Origin: Betaproteobacteria bacterium UBA1934
GTDB lineage: Bacteria > Pseudomonadota > Gammaproteobacteria > Burkholderiales > Rhodocyclaceae
Direction of reading: 5' to 3'
NCBI GenBank assembly: GCA_002337055.1
Contig: DDFG01000003.1
Coordinates: forward strand, 62,001-126,000
DNA length: 64,000 bases
Positions 46,681-54,999 of the stretch are shown here, piece after piece; the first letter of the stretch is position 1, and each line of letters starts with the position of its first letter. A program made the translations under genes and the position numbers. The notes beneath the pieces were generated by a model, which did not search any database, was not told where the DNA came from, and saw only the letters and a list, made by a program, of their open reading frames with translations.

Positions 46681-46702
46681 TAAAAGCCGCCCGAAGGCGG
46701 CC
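46681..46702 (-). terminator. Terminator of the 109-residue gene, directly before the RHH gene
   Basis: On the minus strand GCCGCC-TTCG-GGCGGC is followed by TTTTA. It separates the upstream gene (46724-47053) from the RHH gene and ends only a few bases before the RHH SD sequence, so readthrough would set RHH expression. Confidence 0.82.
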
Positions 46703-46723
46703 CGTATGGGCATTTTGAGCAGC

Positions 46724-47053
46724 TCAATCGATGTCAATCACATTGTCGATTTCTGCTTCGTCGTACACTTCTCGAGCTTGCCATCCTTGGCCAAAGAAAT
46801 TGATAACCTCCGCTTCGCTCTCGCACACGGCGCCGCTAAAAACATCAGATTCGCCCAGCCACTGGGTGTAGCGCGCTATGTGGCACACGCACTTGCCAGT
46901 GGCTGTGCGGTACAACCGGAGCGTGGTAGCGATACCGGTGGTACCGCTATAATTTGGGTGGCATTGGTCCGATGAGCTTTTGCTGCTGGCAATCAACTCA
47001 CCCTTGAAGCGAATATTCGGGGCGCCGGTGATGGAGAGTGTGGTCTGTTGCAT
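46724..47053 (-). CDS. Hypothetical protein (109 aa)
   Basis: A 109-residue soluble protein of unknown family. It starts MQQTTLSITGAPNIRFKGELIASS and ends with an acidic tail. The SD sequence AAGGAG lies 7 bases before the ATG, and a perfect 10-bp inverted repeat is 22 bases upstream. It is probably autoregulated or repressed by an element regulator. Confidence 0.65.
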   Translation of the reverse strand: MQQTTLSITGAPNIRFKGELIASSKSSSDQCHPNYSGTTGIATTLRLYRTATGKCVCHIARYTQWLGESDVFSGAVCESEAEVINFFGQGWQAREVYDEAEIDNVIDID

Positions 47054-47075
47054 GTGAAGCTCCTTGTGGGGTTGA

Positions 47076-47099
47076 TTATGTAGTCAACCGACTACATAA
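47076..47099. promoter_or_regulatory. Inverted-repeat operator upstream of the 109-residue gene
   Basis: A perfect 10-bp inverted repeat TTATGTAGTC-AACC-GACTACATAA lies just upstream of the SD sequence, so a bound repressor would block transcription. The binding protein is unknown. Confidence 0.65.
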
Positions 47100-47514
47100 C
47101 CGTATAGCGCCACCAGTGCACAAAAATGGCTGTTTTTGCCTAAATAACAGGCAGCCAGACTGACTTTTTTGTAACAAGTTGTAACAACGACCGAAATTCG
47201 GGTTGTGTACGCAAAGTGCCAAAGGGAGTGGCTCAACCAGCCGCCCGTGGCGGCTAAGGTCGACGGTTAAGCCGGCGCCTGCGGTCTTGAGTGTGGCCAC
47301 CGGCTCAGGCCGAAGGCGAGACCAGGACGAGTCGCCCGGGAAGAACGCCAACCATTGGGGAGGGCGTGAGTGCAGGCCTCCGGCAAGGCCTTGGCTGAGG
47401 TGAACATTTACTCCAACCAAGGATAAAACCCCTCACTACACGAACCGCCACGTAATTCCACGTGGCGGCACGTAGCGACCCAATGTCGCCGTGCTCCTAC
47501 TCAAGGAGCCCAAC
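47100..47514. other. Gene-free region with palindromes
   Basis: About 400 bp with no supported gene. It contains GTAACAAGTTGTAACAAC (near 47171), a GC-rich patch, and a perfect 9-bp inverted repeat CCGCCACGT-AATTCC-ACGTGGCGG (47445-47468) about 45 bp before the next gene. It may hold the promoter and operator of the HTH-initiator operon. Confidence 0.5.
47445..47468. promoter_or_regulatory. Inverted repeat upstream of the HTH/replication-initiator operon
   Basis: Perfect 9-bp arms CCGCCACGT/ACGTGGCGG separated by AATTCC, 46 bp before the HTH gene start. This suits an operator for the small HTH protein or another element regulator. Confidence 0.55.
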
Positions 47515-47736
47515 ATGAGCAAACTGCTCGACCGGAACGAGTTGGCCGACTATCTCGGCCGAAGCCCTGACACCATCAAAAAAGACCTGAAGCGCAACCC
47601 CATAGCAGTCCCTCCACGTCTACACATCCCCGGCACTCGCCTGCTGCGGTGGCGGATGGAGGATGTGGAAGCCTGGCTTGACCAGTGGGTAATTCAGGTG
47701 CCAGGTGACGTTCCCCCCCATCGCGGAGAGGGGTAA
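47515..47736 (+). CDS. Small helix-turn-helix protein (HTH_17-like)
   Basis: A 73-residue protein with a DNA-binding motif ELADYLGRSPDTIKKDLKRNP and a C-terminal RMEDVEAWL segment typical of excisionase/HTH_17 proteins. Start 47515 has AAGGAG 7 bases before. It ends 2 bases before the replication-initiator gene, so the two form an operon. Confidence 0.78.
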   Translation: MSKLLDRNELADYLGRSPDTIKKDLKRNPIAVPPRLHIPGTRLLRWRMEDVEAWLDQWVIQVPGDVPPHRGEG

Positions 47737-47738
47737 CC

Positions 47739-48608
47739 ATGGATGATGCGACCTTTATCGCCATTTCAAACGGTGAGGCGGAACGGAAGAAATGCTTTGA
47801 TGAGAGGAAGTTTGAGGCCGAAACGGAAACCCGCTTTCCCAGGGCAAAATATGCGCCGCGGGATGTGCCGATGCCGCCCAGATTTCTTCACTGTTCGCTG
47901 TTCAACGCAGCGGGCCCACAGACGCCTCGACATGCACATGTGGTCGACTTTTTCCCCGTCTCGAGCGGAGGCTTTCTTTACTACGAAGGCCCCGAACTAC
48001 GTCAAGAAGATGAAACTGTCCTGCTCTACTTACTTGGGCTGGCACAAGGAAAGGTCGCAGATTGCCCCGTGACACTCAATCCCAAAGCAGCATGCGTCGA
48101 AATGGGATGGTCAAAAAGAGAAAAGGACTCCAATCCTGAACGACTTGAAGCCTCACTCAATCGCATGGTCGGAGCTACAGTCCAGTATTTCGATAAGGAA
48201 AACATTCCTCGGTGGAAAACGGGCCTGGTCTGGCAGGTCAAATACGACTCCTCTACGTCCTGGGAAGTGAGACTGCCAGTCTCAATGCTTTCGGCCTTTG
48301 AGAGCCCCATTTTCGTGAATCGCAAAGCCAGAGCCCAGCTTCCAACCGGCTTTCCGTCGTGGTTGTTTGGGCAGATTTGCGCGAACAACTGCAAGATTCC
48401 CTTCTCATTCGAAACACTGCGAAGCCTGAGCGGCAGTTCACTGAGCAACCCATACGAACTCGCTCGGCTCATTCGCAAAACGATGAAGAAAATCGCCGAA
48501 CTCACGCCGTACTCATGGCAGGTAAAAAACCAGACGTTGTACGTATTCAAGAACACTAGAGACTCGGAGGAGACAGTCGACGTAGGCCCCCCTAAGCAAA
48601 TTTCGTAG
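47739..48608 (+). CDS. TrfA-like plasmid replication initiator
   Basis: A 289-residue protein resembling the TrfA family of plasmid initiators. It has the segment ELRQEDETVLLYLLGLAQGK, a helical C-terminal half with SLSGSSLSNPYELARLIRKTMKKIAEL, and two winged-helix-like regions. TrfA binds iterons and opens the origin. Iteron-like repeats follow directly after the stop. The relationship is by pattern only and should be confirmed by profile search. Confidence 0.7.
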   Translation: MDDATFIAISNGEAERKKCFDERKFEAETETRFPRAKYAPRDVPMPPRFLHCSLFNAAGPQTPRHAHVVDFFPVSSGGFLYYEGPELRQEDETVLLYLLGLAQGKVADCPVTLNPKAACVEMGWSKREKDSNPERLEASLNRMVGATVQYFDKENIPRWKTGLVWQVKYDSSTSWEVRLPVSMLSAFESPIFVNRKARAQLPTGFPSWLFGQICANNCKIPFSFETLRSLSGSSLSNPYELARLIRKTMKKIAELTPYSWQVKNQTLYVFKNTRDSEETVDVGPPKQIS

Positions 48609-48702
48609 GCGATAGAGCCTACAAAAACCGAGGCGGATTAGCCTACAAAAAAACACTTGTATGCTGTTTCGCCTACATGGCTCTGGCGGAACAGCATACA
48701 AG
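48605..48702. other. Candidate iteron-type origin with a large inverted repeat
   Basis: Three GCCTACA repeats (48617, 48641, 48671; spacing 24 and 30) occur here. The first two are followed by A-tracts and paired with upstream TAGGC/AGGC at 6-bp spacing. An 18-bp inverted repeat (48656-48673 with 48685-48702, one G-T) follows. On the minus strand the repeat precedes a T-run and could instead be a terminator. Position right after the TrfA-like gene supports an origin. Confidence 0.55.
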
Positions 48703-49099
48703 AAAAAACCAAAAAAACCATTGCAAATTAGTGTGTTACGACGACCGTAAACGCTTCTCTAAACACTCATCACCCCGAGCACGCCCTCGGCAACCCTCTC
48801 GAGGCAGCTGATTTTTGATTGGGGAAATTTTTGAAAGGCTCCTGGCCTCGCTCAAAGGAAAAGACTTCTGGTCGAGAACAGCTCGTCAGGGTCACCTTGG
48901 CGGTTCTAGTCCTTTCCCGACAAAACGCCCTGGAGCCCCCTCAATAAGCCAAAAACGTTGAGCCCGACGTATCTCGATGAAAAGCTGGCCAACTGCTAGC
49001 GACCCGATTTCAGCGCTGAAAGTGGCTTCGCAACCGCGCCCCTCATCCCACAGCCGTAAAACCGCCAAGAGAACGGGCCAGGTGGCCCGTCCGAATCAA
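48703..49099. other. Gene-free region downstream of the candidate origin
   Basis: About 400 bp without a supported gene. It begins A-rich, then becomes GC-rich. A perfect 14-bp palindrome TTTCAGCGCTGAAA (49008-49021) is one copy of a dispersed element motif. Confidence 0.5.
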
Positions 49100-49663
49100 T
49101 CAGTCTTTCCTGGATGAGATGATTCCGCAAATTGAGAGATGCCTCACCTCTTTCGTGGTTGGCGCCTTGAGCATCACGGCGTGATGTTTCAGCCAGTCGA
49201 CGCTGCGCGTCAAATCAGCCAAGCGTTGCTCATAAGCAAAGCCCTTTAGCTTCTTGCCGTGAGTTACCCACGCCCGCAAATGCTCTCGCGGGCATTCCAC
49301 CGGCAATGAGAGTGTCGGGTAGCCCCATTTCGCATTGAAATGGAAGGTTACCGACTCCTCCCCCATACCACCTTCCAGGCACGCCTGAACAGCAGGCTCG
49401 GCTAGATTCGCAACCGTCACACCGAGCACGTCCCGAATCTGAATGAAAACTAGCAAAAAGGTCTGTCCCGAGTGAGAGCTGACTGGATGAATCGCAAGAT
49501 GTGCCGATTCTCCTTGGCGTTCAAGAGCCTCCAAAAATACTGGGCTGTGCGTGGCCAAAACACAGGGTCGAGTGCCCAGGGGGTTCTCCATATCCGCCAA
49601 TGGATGGGGAAACAGCACCGTGCCGGAGTGCAGTTCAACAACGGGGTCAATGTGATGATGCAT
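49100..49663 (-). CDS. Hypothetical protein (187 aa)
   Basis: A 187-residue soluble protein of unknown family. It starts MHHHIDPVVELHSGTVLF and has no membrane segment. A TGAGGAA sequence lies before the ATG. It is followed by the next three minus-strand genes of the element in sequence, each separated by a gap. Function cannot be inferred. Confidence 0.6.
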   Translation of the reverse strand: MHHHIDPVVELHSGTVLFPHPLADMENPLGTRPCVLATHSPVFLEALERQGESAHLAIHPVSSHSGQTFLLVFIQIRDVLGVTVANLAEPAVQACLEGGMGEESVTFHFNAKWGYPTLSLPVECPREHLRAWVTHGKKLKGFAYEQRLADLTRSVDWLKHHAVMLKAPTTKEVRHLSICGIISSRKD

Positions 49664-49826
49664 GTCAGGTTCCTCAATAATGTCCTTGGAACCTCGTATA
49701 GCGAGCGCCGCAGCAGGTGCTGTTACCTTCGTTACCGGTTACGACGGATAGAAAAAACCCGCAGCAGCACGTGGCCACTGCGGGAAGAGGAACACTATTC
49801 AAGAAACTAGCGAACGGCTGATGCCG

Positions 49827-50477
49827 CTAAGCAGCCTTGGCTATTTCAGATACTCGCTGCTCTACATCATCAAGAACAACGGCCGCGTTCAGCAATTCCT
49901 CCAACAAGCCAGGGAGTCGGTTTCCCCCTAGGCTTCCGTCGGAAGACACTTCGGCATACAACGACAGCAGGAATTGCTGGACCTCGGGGTCAGCCTCCCA
50001 AACCAACTTCGGCATCATTCCCCCGACCATCGGGTCGCTGGCCAACCGCTCGAGACCGCGCCTAATTTGCTCGCTTCCAGCCTCGCCAGCAGGTAGCCAA
50101 TCTTCGATACGGATGCGGCCAGCGACAAGCATGACGAGAATAGGGGGAACTGGCTTGCCAAAGGCTTCCGACAGATAGCGTGCCACCGCCATCGCAAAGT
50201 CTCGGCTGATGTGCTGGGTGTCTCGGTGGCCATACCTCAGTTGAGCGATATAGCCGTAGGTGACCCCCAGCGCGCGTGCCATCTCTCCAAGCTGATGGCC
50301 GCGGATGTTGGCGGCCTTCAGTAGCAACGCCGTAAGCGCCCCGCCCGGACCAAGAAATTCGTCGGCCAGTAGGCCAGTCCAGCCAGTTCTTCGCCCACCA
50401 GTTTTCTTTGGGGAATCTGCTTTGGCCTCGGGTTGAACGCTTTCGGAATCGACTTGTGACTCGTGTTTTTCATTCAT
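49827..50477 (-). CDS. Cro/CI-like helix-turn-helix regulatory protein
   Basis: A 216-residue protein. A Lys/Glu-rich N terminus precedes a helix-turn-helix (RGHQLGEMARALGVTYGYIAQLRYG, about 60-85) typical of XRE regulators. The C-terminal part is helical and acidic. I chose ATG 50477 with GAGG upstream; TTG 50492 is five codons upstream. Position suits an element-maintenance or transfer regulator. Confidence 0.7.
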   Translation of the reverse strand: MNEKHESQVDSESVQPEAKADSPKKTGGRRTGWTGLLADEFLGPGGALTALLLKAANIRGHQLGEMARALGVTYGYIAQLRYGHRDTQHISRDFAMAVARYLSEAFGKPVPPILVMLVAGRIRIEDWLPAGEAGSEQIRRGLERLASDPMVGGMMPKLVWEADPEVQQFLLSLYAEVSSDGSLGGNRLPGLLEELLNAAVVLDDVEQRVSEIAKAA

Positions 50478-50547
50478 GGTTGCCTCACTCAAATGACCTG
50501 AACAGGGAAGGTCCTGCTCTTCGTATAGGCACCAGAAATGAACTGGG

Positions 50548-50958
50548 TCAGCCGCTGGTTTTGATTCGGCGTTTTCGGGTGCGGCCTACGCCGGCATCGA
50601 CCATCGCCGCCAACAATTTGCTCCATTGGTCACGTGCATCTCGAGCCATCGCCGTCAGCTCTGGCGACTTCTTCGGAGCGCTGAGGTAAAACTCGGTCGC
50701 CAGTCGAATGTAGTACGCAAGCCGTTTTGCCGCGCGCTCTCGAGCCTCGGTATCGAGCACCTGGCGCTGCCGTGAAAGCATGTATTCCAGTTGCTCACGC
50801 TCCTTGTCGGTCAGCCTGGCGAGTAGTTCAGGAGAAGCCTCTCGGTCGGTAATGCTGAGACGCCCCAACGTGATGGAGCGCCCCCGTTTGTATTCTGGGC
50901 TAGGGTCGTAGACGGTTCGTACAAGTGTCAGAGTCTTGCCGCGTTGGCGGATTTGCAT
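50548..50958 (-). CDS. Hypothetical protein (136 aa), basic and helical
   Basis: A 136-residue protein that starts with a beta-rich segment (MQIRQRGKTLTLVRTVYD) and becomes a long charged helix. The SD sequence GGGAGA lies before ATG 50958. No family is recognised. It lies upstream of the HTH gene on the same strand with a 70-bp gap. Confidence 0.65.
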   Translation of the reverse strand: MQIRQRGKTLTLVRTVYDPSPEYKRGRSITLGRLSITDREASPELLARLTDKEREQLEYMLSRQRQVLDTEARERAAKRLAYYIRLATEFYLSAPKKSPELTAMARDARDQWSKLLAAMVDAGVGRTRKRRIKTSG

Positions 50959-51260
50959 AGTCGGTCTCCCTTTGGCGGTCGGCGGTTATTCGCCAACAGG
51001 TATAGCGACTGCGGCCAGCGGTATGCGGCCGGTTTCGGCGCTGAAACTGACCGGCGCCCCCGCGACTTCAGACTTTCTGTGCGAAACCTCTAATGAGTTA
51101 CCCCCCAAGCTCATCGCAACTGACCACCGAATATCGCCCTAGTGACCAGACGCAATCAGGCAGCTACCGGCCACAAGCGGACTATCGCCAGTGCCATCGC
51201 CGCTGGCCGCTAAACAATCCAGACCGGCCCGAACGCTACCTTGCCAACTATTTCAGAAAT
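50959..51260. other. Gene-free region with dispersed palindrome
   Basis: About 300 bp without a supported gene. It contains the palindrome GTTTCGGCGCTGAAAC (51032-51047) and scrambled GGCC/CCGGT-rich short motifs that look like degenerate intergenic repeats. Confidence 0.45.
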
Positions 51261-51488
51261 TCAATGAAGAGTCAGTATCTGCAGCATGCTCGTTGCTAGG
51301 AAGATACTCATATAACTACCGCCCGTTGGACCGAACACTGGCGACGCTTGAGTACTATGAGGCCTCCAGGAGTTATTCCTTGCCGATACAATGGCTTTAC
51401 GAGACAGGGTTTGAAGATTGGCCGTACGCATTTGCAGGGGCTTGCCTTTAGTTTCGCTGGAAAAACCATGCTTGAGTCGGATAGGCAT
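51261..51488 (-). CDS. Possible small protein (75 aa)
   Basis: A 75-residue reading frame with a strong SD sequence (AAGGAGAGG, 3 bases before ATG). The protein has no recognised domain and composition is not diagnostic, with a hydrophobic C-terminal stretch (SYMSIFLATSMLQILTL). It could also be spurious. It lies downstream of the three-gene AT-rich operon on the same strand. Confidence 0.35.
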   Translation of the reverse strand: MPIRLKHGFSSETKGKPLQMRTANLQTLSRKAIVSARNNSWRPHSTQASPVFGPTGGSYMSIFLATSMLQILTLH

Positions 51489-51635
51489 TACCTCTCCTTA
51501 TGACGCTCCAGAATGCCATAGTCTAGGAATTGGCTGCACAAGTCCTGCCCAAAAAATTCCAACCTGAATGAATCAATGGGTTACGAGCCATCTGAACTCA
51601 AAAATCGGACTTGTTCAGACAATCCCTAGGTTCAA

Positions 51636-52400
51636 TTAGTCGCGTTGCTCATCGATTAGAGCCTGATGCCTAGAGCCATTCTCAAGAAGGCTTCCATTTG
51701 TCACCACATGAAATTGTCCAAGGTGCTCTTGAATAAATGTCTGACCTCGTTCAGTAAGAAGGTTGATGCTCTTGTTTAGAACTGCGATGTCATTATTCAA
51801 TTCAAGCAGGAAGTTTTGAGCGGTTGAAATTATATTGGCCAGTCGTATATCTACAGATTTATATAATATTGATTTTGCAGCTTCATTACCCGAAAAATTA
51901 TTTTCAATTTTCATTATCTCGTCAAAAGCTTGAGCGTGAGCGCCGTCTTGTAGCTCTTTGTATTTAATTGTTTTTTCATAAACAAGGTTTTGAGCTTTCT
52001 CACGCAAATCTAACTGCATACTACCAATGGCACTAATGGCGGCAACATTTAATCTGGTTAGGTGCTCTTGGTATTGCATTATCGCGTCGGAAACAGCTTT
52101 CATACGTTGAAATTCTTTGTCTTTTCGAAGTTCGTCAATTTCTGCCAAGATTCGATGAACTTCAGTTTTTCGCTTAATCTCCAAATCAGCATCGAGGCTT
52201 CTTTGCTTCATCTCAATGCTGGCGGTGTGGGATGCTTCTTTCATCCTAGCTTCCGATTCCGCCTGGATTGCGTGTTGTTCGCGTTCAACTTGGCGACGAT
52301 GTTCACGACTTTTCAACGGCTCCCTCGCCCAATCAGTCATTAATTTGATTGGCTCATAAATAATGTCGTCAAGCTTATCAAACATGTCAAAAAAGGCCAT
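51636..52400 (-). CDS. Coiled-coil protein, third gene of an uncharacterised AT-rich operon
   Basis: A 254-residue protein that starts MAFFDMFDKLDDIIYEPIK, a possible amphipathic segment. It continues as a long charged coiled coil (about 30-110) and ends with mixed helices. No membrane segment or enzyme motif is seen. GAGG lies just upstream of the ATG. Its first 14 bases overlap the preceding gene. The base composition is clearly more AT-rich than the flanking genes, suggesting separate transfer. Confidence 0.75.
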   Translation of the reverse strand: MAFFDMFDKLDDIIYEPIKLMTDWAREPLKSREHRRQVEREQHAIQAESEARMKEASHTASIEMKQRSLDADLEIKRKTEVHRILAEIDELRKDKEFQRMKAVSDAIMQYQEHLTRLNVAAISAIGSMQLDLREKAQNLVYEKTIKYKELQDGAHAQAFDEIMKIENNFSGNEAAKSILYKSVDIRLANIISTAQNFLLELNNDIAVLNKSINLLTERGQTFIQEHLGQFHVVTNGSLLENGSRHQALIDEQRD

Positions 52401-52887
52401 TTTTTTCCTCTTTAAGTGCCTCTAACGCTCTGTCAAATAGATGCTTTGATTTTTCGCCTTGGTAGCGCAACCGTTCTAAACGGTCGTCTGCCGTCTTGCT
52501 AACCGCGAGCAGTGCATCTAGGTAATTTATTGATTCCTTTACAGCGTTTTCTAATATCGAACTACATTCGTTTCCGCGGCAGCCATCGTCGACAACGAAT
52601 TTTTCACAAAGCTTTCTGTAGGCACTAACAAATATATCAACGTCCACATCTGGCGAGTCAGACCTTTCAGCCTTTGTGTTTTCAATAATTTCTTTATAGT
52701 ACGATGGATGTTGAGCGAGCCAGCTGAACATGTATTTATCTACAGCGATATTCATATCGCTTGAGTTCGACTTATGTAAAAACATGGGCCTGAATAAGCG
52801 AGGCTCTTCCCTACAGTAATCAGAGACAATAGCCCCGCGCCCTTTCTTCAAGAAGGCCAGCGTTTTTAATAAGCTGTTTTTATTCAT
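52387..52887 (-). CDS. Unknown protein, second gene of the AT-rich operon
   Basis: A 166-residue soluble protein, mostly helical, with several Cys residues (DDGCRGNECSS around 105-115) and a charged C terminus (YQGEKSKHLFDRALEALKEE). No family is recognised. It overlaps the first gene by 8 bases and the third by 14, so expression is coupled. Confidence 0.75.
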   Translation of the reverse strand: MNKNSLLKTLAFLKKGRGAIVSDYCREEPRLFRPMFLHKSNSSDMNIAVDKYMFSWLAQHPSYYKEIIENTKAERSDSPDVDVDIFVSAYRKLCEKFVVDDGCRGNECSSILENAVKESINYLDALLAVSKTADDRLERLRYQGEKSKHLFDRALEALKEEKNGLF

Positions 52888-53497
52888 TTGCCTCGTTTTT
52901 GGTGACTGAGCTTATCTCGCCTTTAGCTTGCCTACGAATATCTCCGATTGTGTCAAATGTATGCTCTTCAATCAATCCGGAGCTTACGTCTAGGCTTTTG
53001 GTGTAGCTATTAACCAATTCTTGTATCCACTGACTAGCAACATCACTAGAAACTTGCGAATCTTTCAGAGCTGCGGAAACCTCTTGCAAGGTATCGGAGA
53101 AAAACTTTGCTCTTTCTTTGCGCAAATCCTCTTGAAGCGAGCCGACAAATTTTATTTCTTCTTTGAATTCCTTGATGAGCGTTAGGTAATTTTTCTCATA
53201 TTCAAAGAGAAGTTGAAGTCGCTCTTTAAGTTTAGACGTTGCTAAGTGCTCGTCAAAATTCATCACGATTGTTTTTTTTATCGTGTCTTTAATGTTCTTA
53301 TCTACCTCTAGTTTTTCGAGGCAATTATCAATTACTTTGGAAAAGTCATCCGGTGTAGCCATTATCATCCCTCTTGTGTTGAGTTTATCGTTCGGAATAG
53401 ACAGGTTCTTTGTGTCTGGTATATCAAATGTTCGATTTGAATGTAAAGGGTTCTTTTTTTCTGCGAGTCGTTGGCGCAGTCTTTCTAAATATTCCAT
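52880..53497 (-). CDS. Unknown helical protein, first gene of the AT-rich operon
   Basis: A 205-residue protein, highly helical and charged (LQLLFEYEKNYLTLIKEFKEE; ERAKFFSDTLQEVSAAL), with no membrane segment. ATG 53497 has no clear SD sequence. An in-frame ATG at 53362 (MATPDDFSKV) has AGAGGG 6 bases upstream and would give 160 residues. It is the first of three overlapping genes; no family is recognised. Confidence 0.72.
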   Translation of the reverse strand: MEYLERLRQRLAEKKNPLHSNRTFDIPDTKNLSIPNDKLNTRGMIMATPDDFSKVIDNCLEKLEVDKNIKDTIKKTIVMNFDEHLATSKLKERLQLLFEYEKNYLTLIKEFKEEIKFVGSLQEDLRKERAKFFSDTLQEVSAALKDSQVSSDVASQWIQELVNSYTKSLDVSSGLIEEHTFDTIGDIRRQAKGEISSVTKNEANE

Positions 53498-54020
53498 TGT
53501 TTGTCATGCTGCAATGAGGCATTTAACGTAAGTGACATCATCATGCACTTTGACATGTTATCCGGACGGCTGTTCGTTAGTCTAGTATCAAGATACAAAG
53601 CGACGACCTCAGCCCATCGTTATCCCCTGTATAGCCAGCCGGTCACTCGCCATCATCGGACTAGCGAACGTATTCGGCAGTCTGTACGCAGGCTCATGCG
53701 TGCCTCGTTATCGCAGCAAGTATGTCCTGGCAGTAATGTACGGTTCGCGGGCCTTGCAGCACGAAGACCCGTTTCGGAGACTTCTCAGCGATGTGGTACG
53801 CCGACATCGCGTAGGCCATCACTGCCGCACTGGTTAATTTACCCACCAAGGAGGCTGTAATTACAGTTACTCAAAGCAATAGACCGGTTGCTGCTGAATG
53901 CTGACTTGCACCCCCACGACACCAACGTCCGAATTGGGTCGATTGGAGCCAGTCAAATCGATGCAATTCGTAGGTCTCCGAAACGCGATTTCGCATTTCA
54001 GCACTGAAATCCTGCAATGC
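53498..54020. other. Intergenic region upstream of the AT-rich operon
   Basis: About 500 bp with no supported gene. It holds the palindrome CTGTAATTACAG (53855-53866) preceded by AAGGAGG, and the dispersed near-palindrome ATTTCAGCACTGAAAT (53995-54010). Short GC-rich fragments resemble those near 51.1 kb. Confidence 0.45.
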
Positions 54021-54046
54021 AAAAAACCCCGCCGTTGCCAGCGGGG
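54021..54046 (-). terminator. Terminator at the end of the hairpin-rich region
   Basis: On the minus strand CCCCGC/GCGGGG with an 8-base loop is followed by TTTTTT. It has no protein gene directly upstream, which points to a non-coding transcript ending here. Confidence 0.8.
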
Positions 54047-54980
54047 TACCTGAAAATGGCTCAGCATGTCCTGCCGACACCGCTCTACTGCCTATCGAAT
54101 ACCAGTGCCACCTGGTCGGGAACGGGATTCAAGCCGTTCCCGGATATTGAAAACACAACATCGCCTGCCAAGGCGATAAGACATCTCTTTCGACTGCTCC
54201 AGGCTTTCGATACTCCTCGGGACAACCAGCCGGTCTGCCCTTCGTTTCGAACTCTACTTGCCTGGTCTCCCCCGGCTCCGGTTATGAACGGTGCCAACCA
54301 TTCCCGGGTCGCCGGTTCCCACGTTATGCGACGGGGTTGGTGTTTAGCGCGCTGGCTCCATCCTTCAAATTTTCTGGAGTTTTCCTCCTCACCCGAGAGG
54401 GTTTTCGGCGGCCCAAGATTCCAAAACGGCTCGCTTACTGTTGAAAGACTTCAATACCACCGGCTTGGCCGACCAGAGGTCGGCTACGCGCATCACACTC
54501 CGAAAGCATCCTCTGGGGATGCCTAATCTGCTTAAGCTATACAGCGAGGCTTGCGGCTTGCGCCACACGCGCCCGGGTGCGCCAGTTCTCCCTTGCACCC
54601 CTATTGCCTCTCAGCAATCTCAGCAGCCCGCAGCTCGTCACAAGTTGTACCGTCGCCGGCACCCCTTGGGCAGGAATGGTTACCTGCACTCCCATCGTCA
54701 GGAACATCGCGGCATTTCCTCCGCGCGTCCGCGTCCGTGTCGCCCAAACTTGTCCTATGGAGTGGGGTCGAAGGTGGCATTACAGCCACCAGCGCCCCGT
54801 TGCTTGCCGCGCCAGCATGATTAAATGCACGCGGCTTCCGCAGTCTGACCCGATTGGCAGTCGGGTGTAACGAGCCATCCGGCTCGGAGATGTCGTGTTG
54901 CGCGGGGTTGGCAACCGCGCACGGTCCTGTGGTGGCTGTTTCCCCCGTGTTGGCAGTACACGTGTGTCGAGCAGTATAGG
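54047..54980 (-). ncRNA. Candidate large structured non-coding RNA
   Basis: About 0.9 kb between the SRAP gene and a minus-strand terminator holds no convincing gene but at least ten short-loop inverted repeats. Examples are 54118-54141 (8-bp stem), 54160-54177, 54468-54484 (7-bp), 54506-54522, 54773-54790 inside an outer GGGG/CCCC pair, 54806-54835, 54848-54866, 54871-54886 and 54900-54920. Frames that stay open do so in several phases at once. Alternatives are an oriT or single-strand origin region, or decayed genes. Confidence 0.4.
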
Positions 54981-54999
54981 GAGAGCTCAGAAACAACGT

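Noticed and set aside
53855..53866. CTGTAATTACAG as a LexA box
   Set aside because: The spacing between CTGT and ACAG is 4, not 8, so it does not fit the LexA consensus.
54017..54526. A 169-residue plus-strand reading frame
   Set aside because: Composition is not protein-like, there is no SD sequence, other phases are also open, and the minus-strand terminator and hairpins explain the region better.
54690..54790. Resemblance to RNase P RNA (GGAGGAAATGCCG)
   Set aside because: Only one short block is similar; the other conserved RNase P regions are missing.
54601..54996. A 131-residue minus-strand reading frame
   Set aside because: No SD sequence, unusual composition (Arg/Thr/Asn-rich) and dense hairpins; kept only as a possible RNA.
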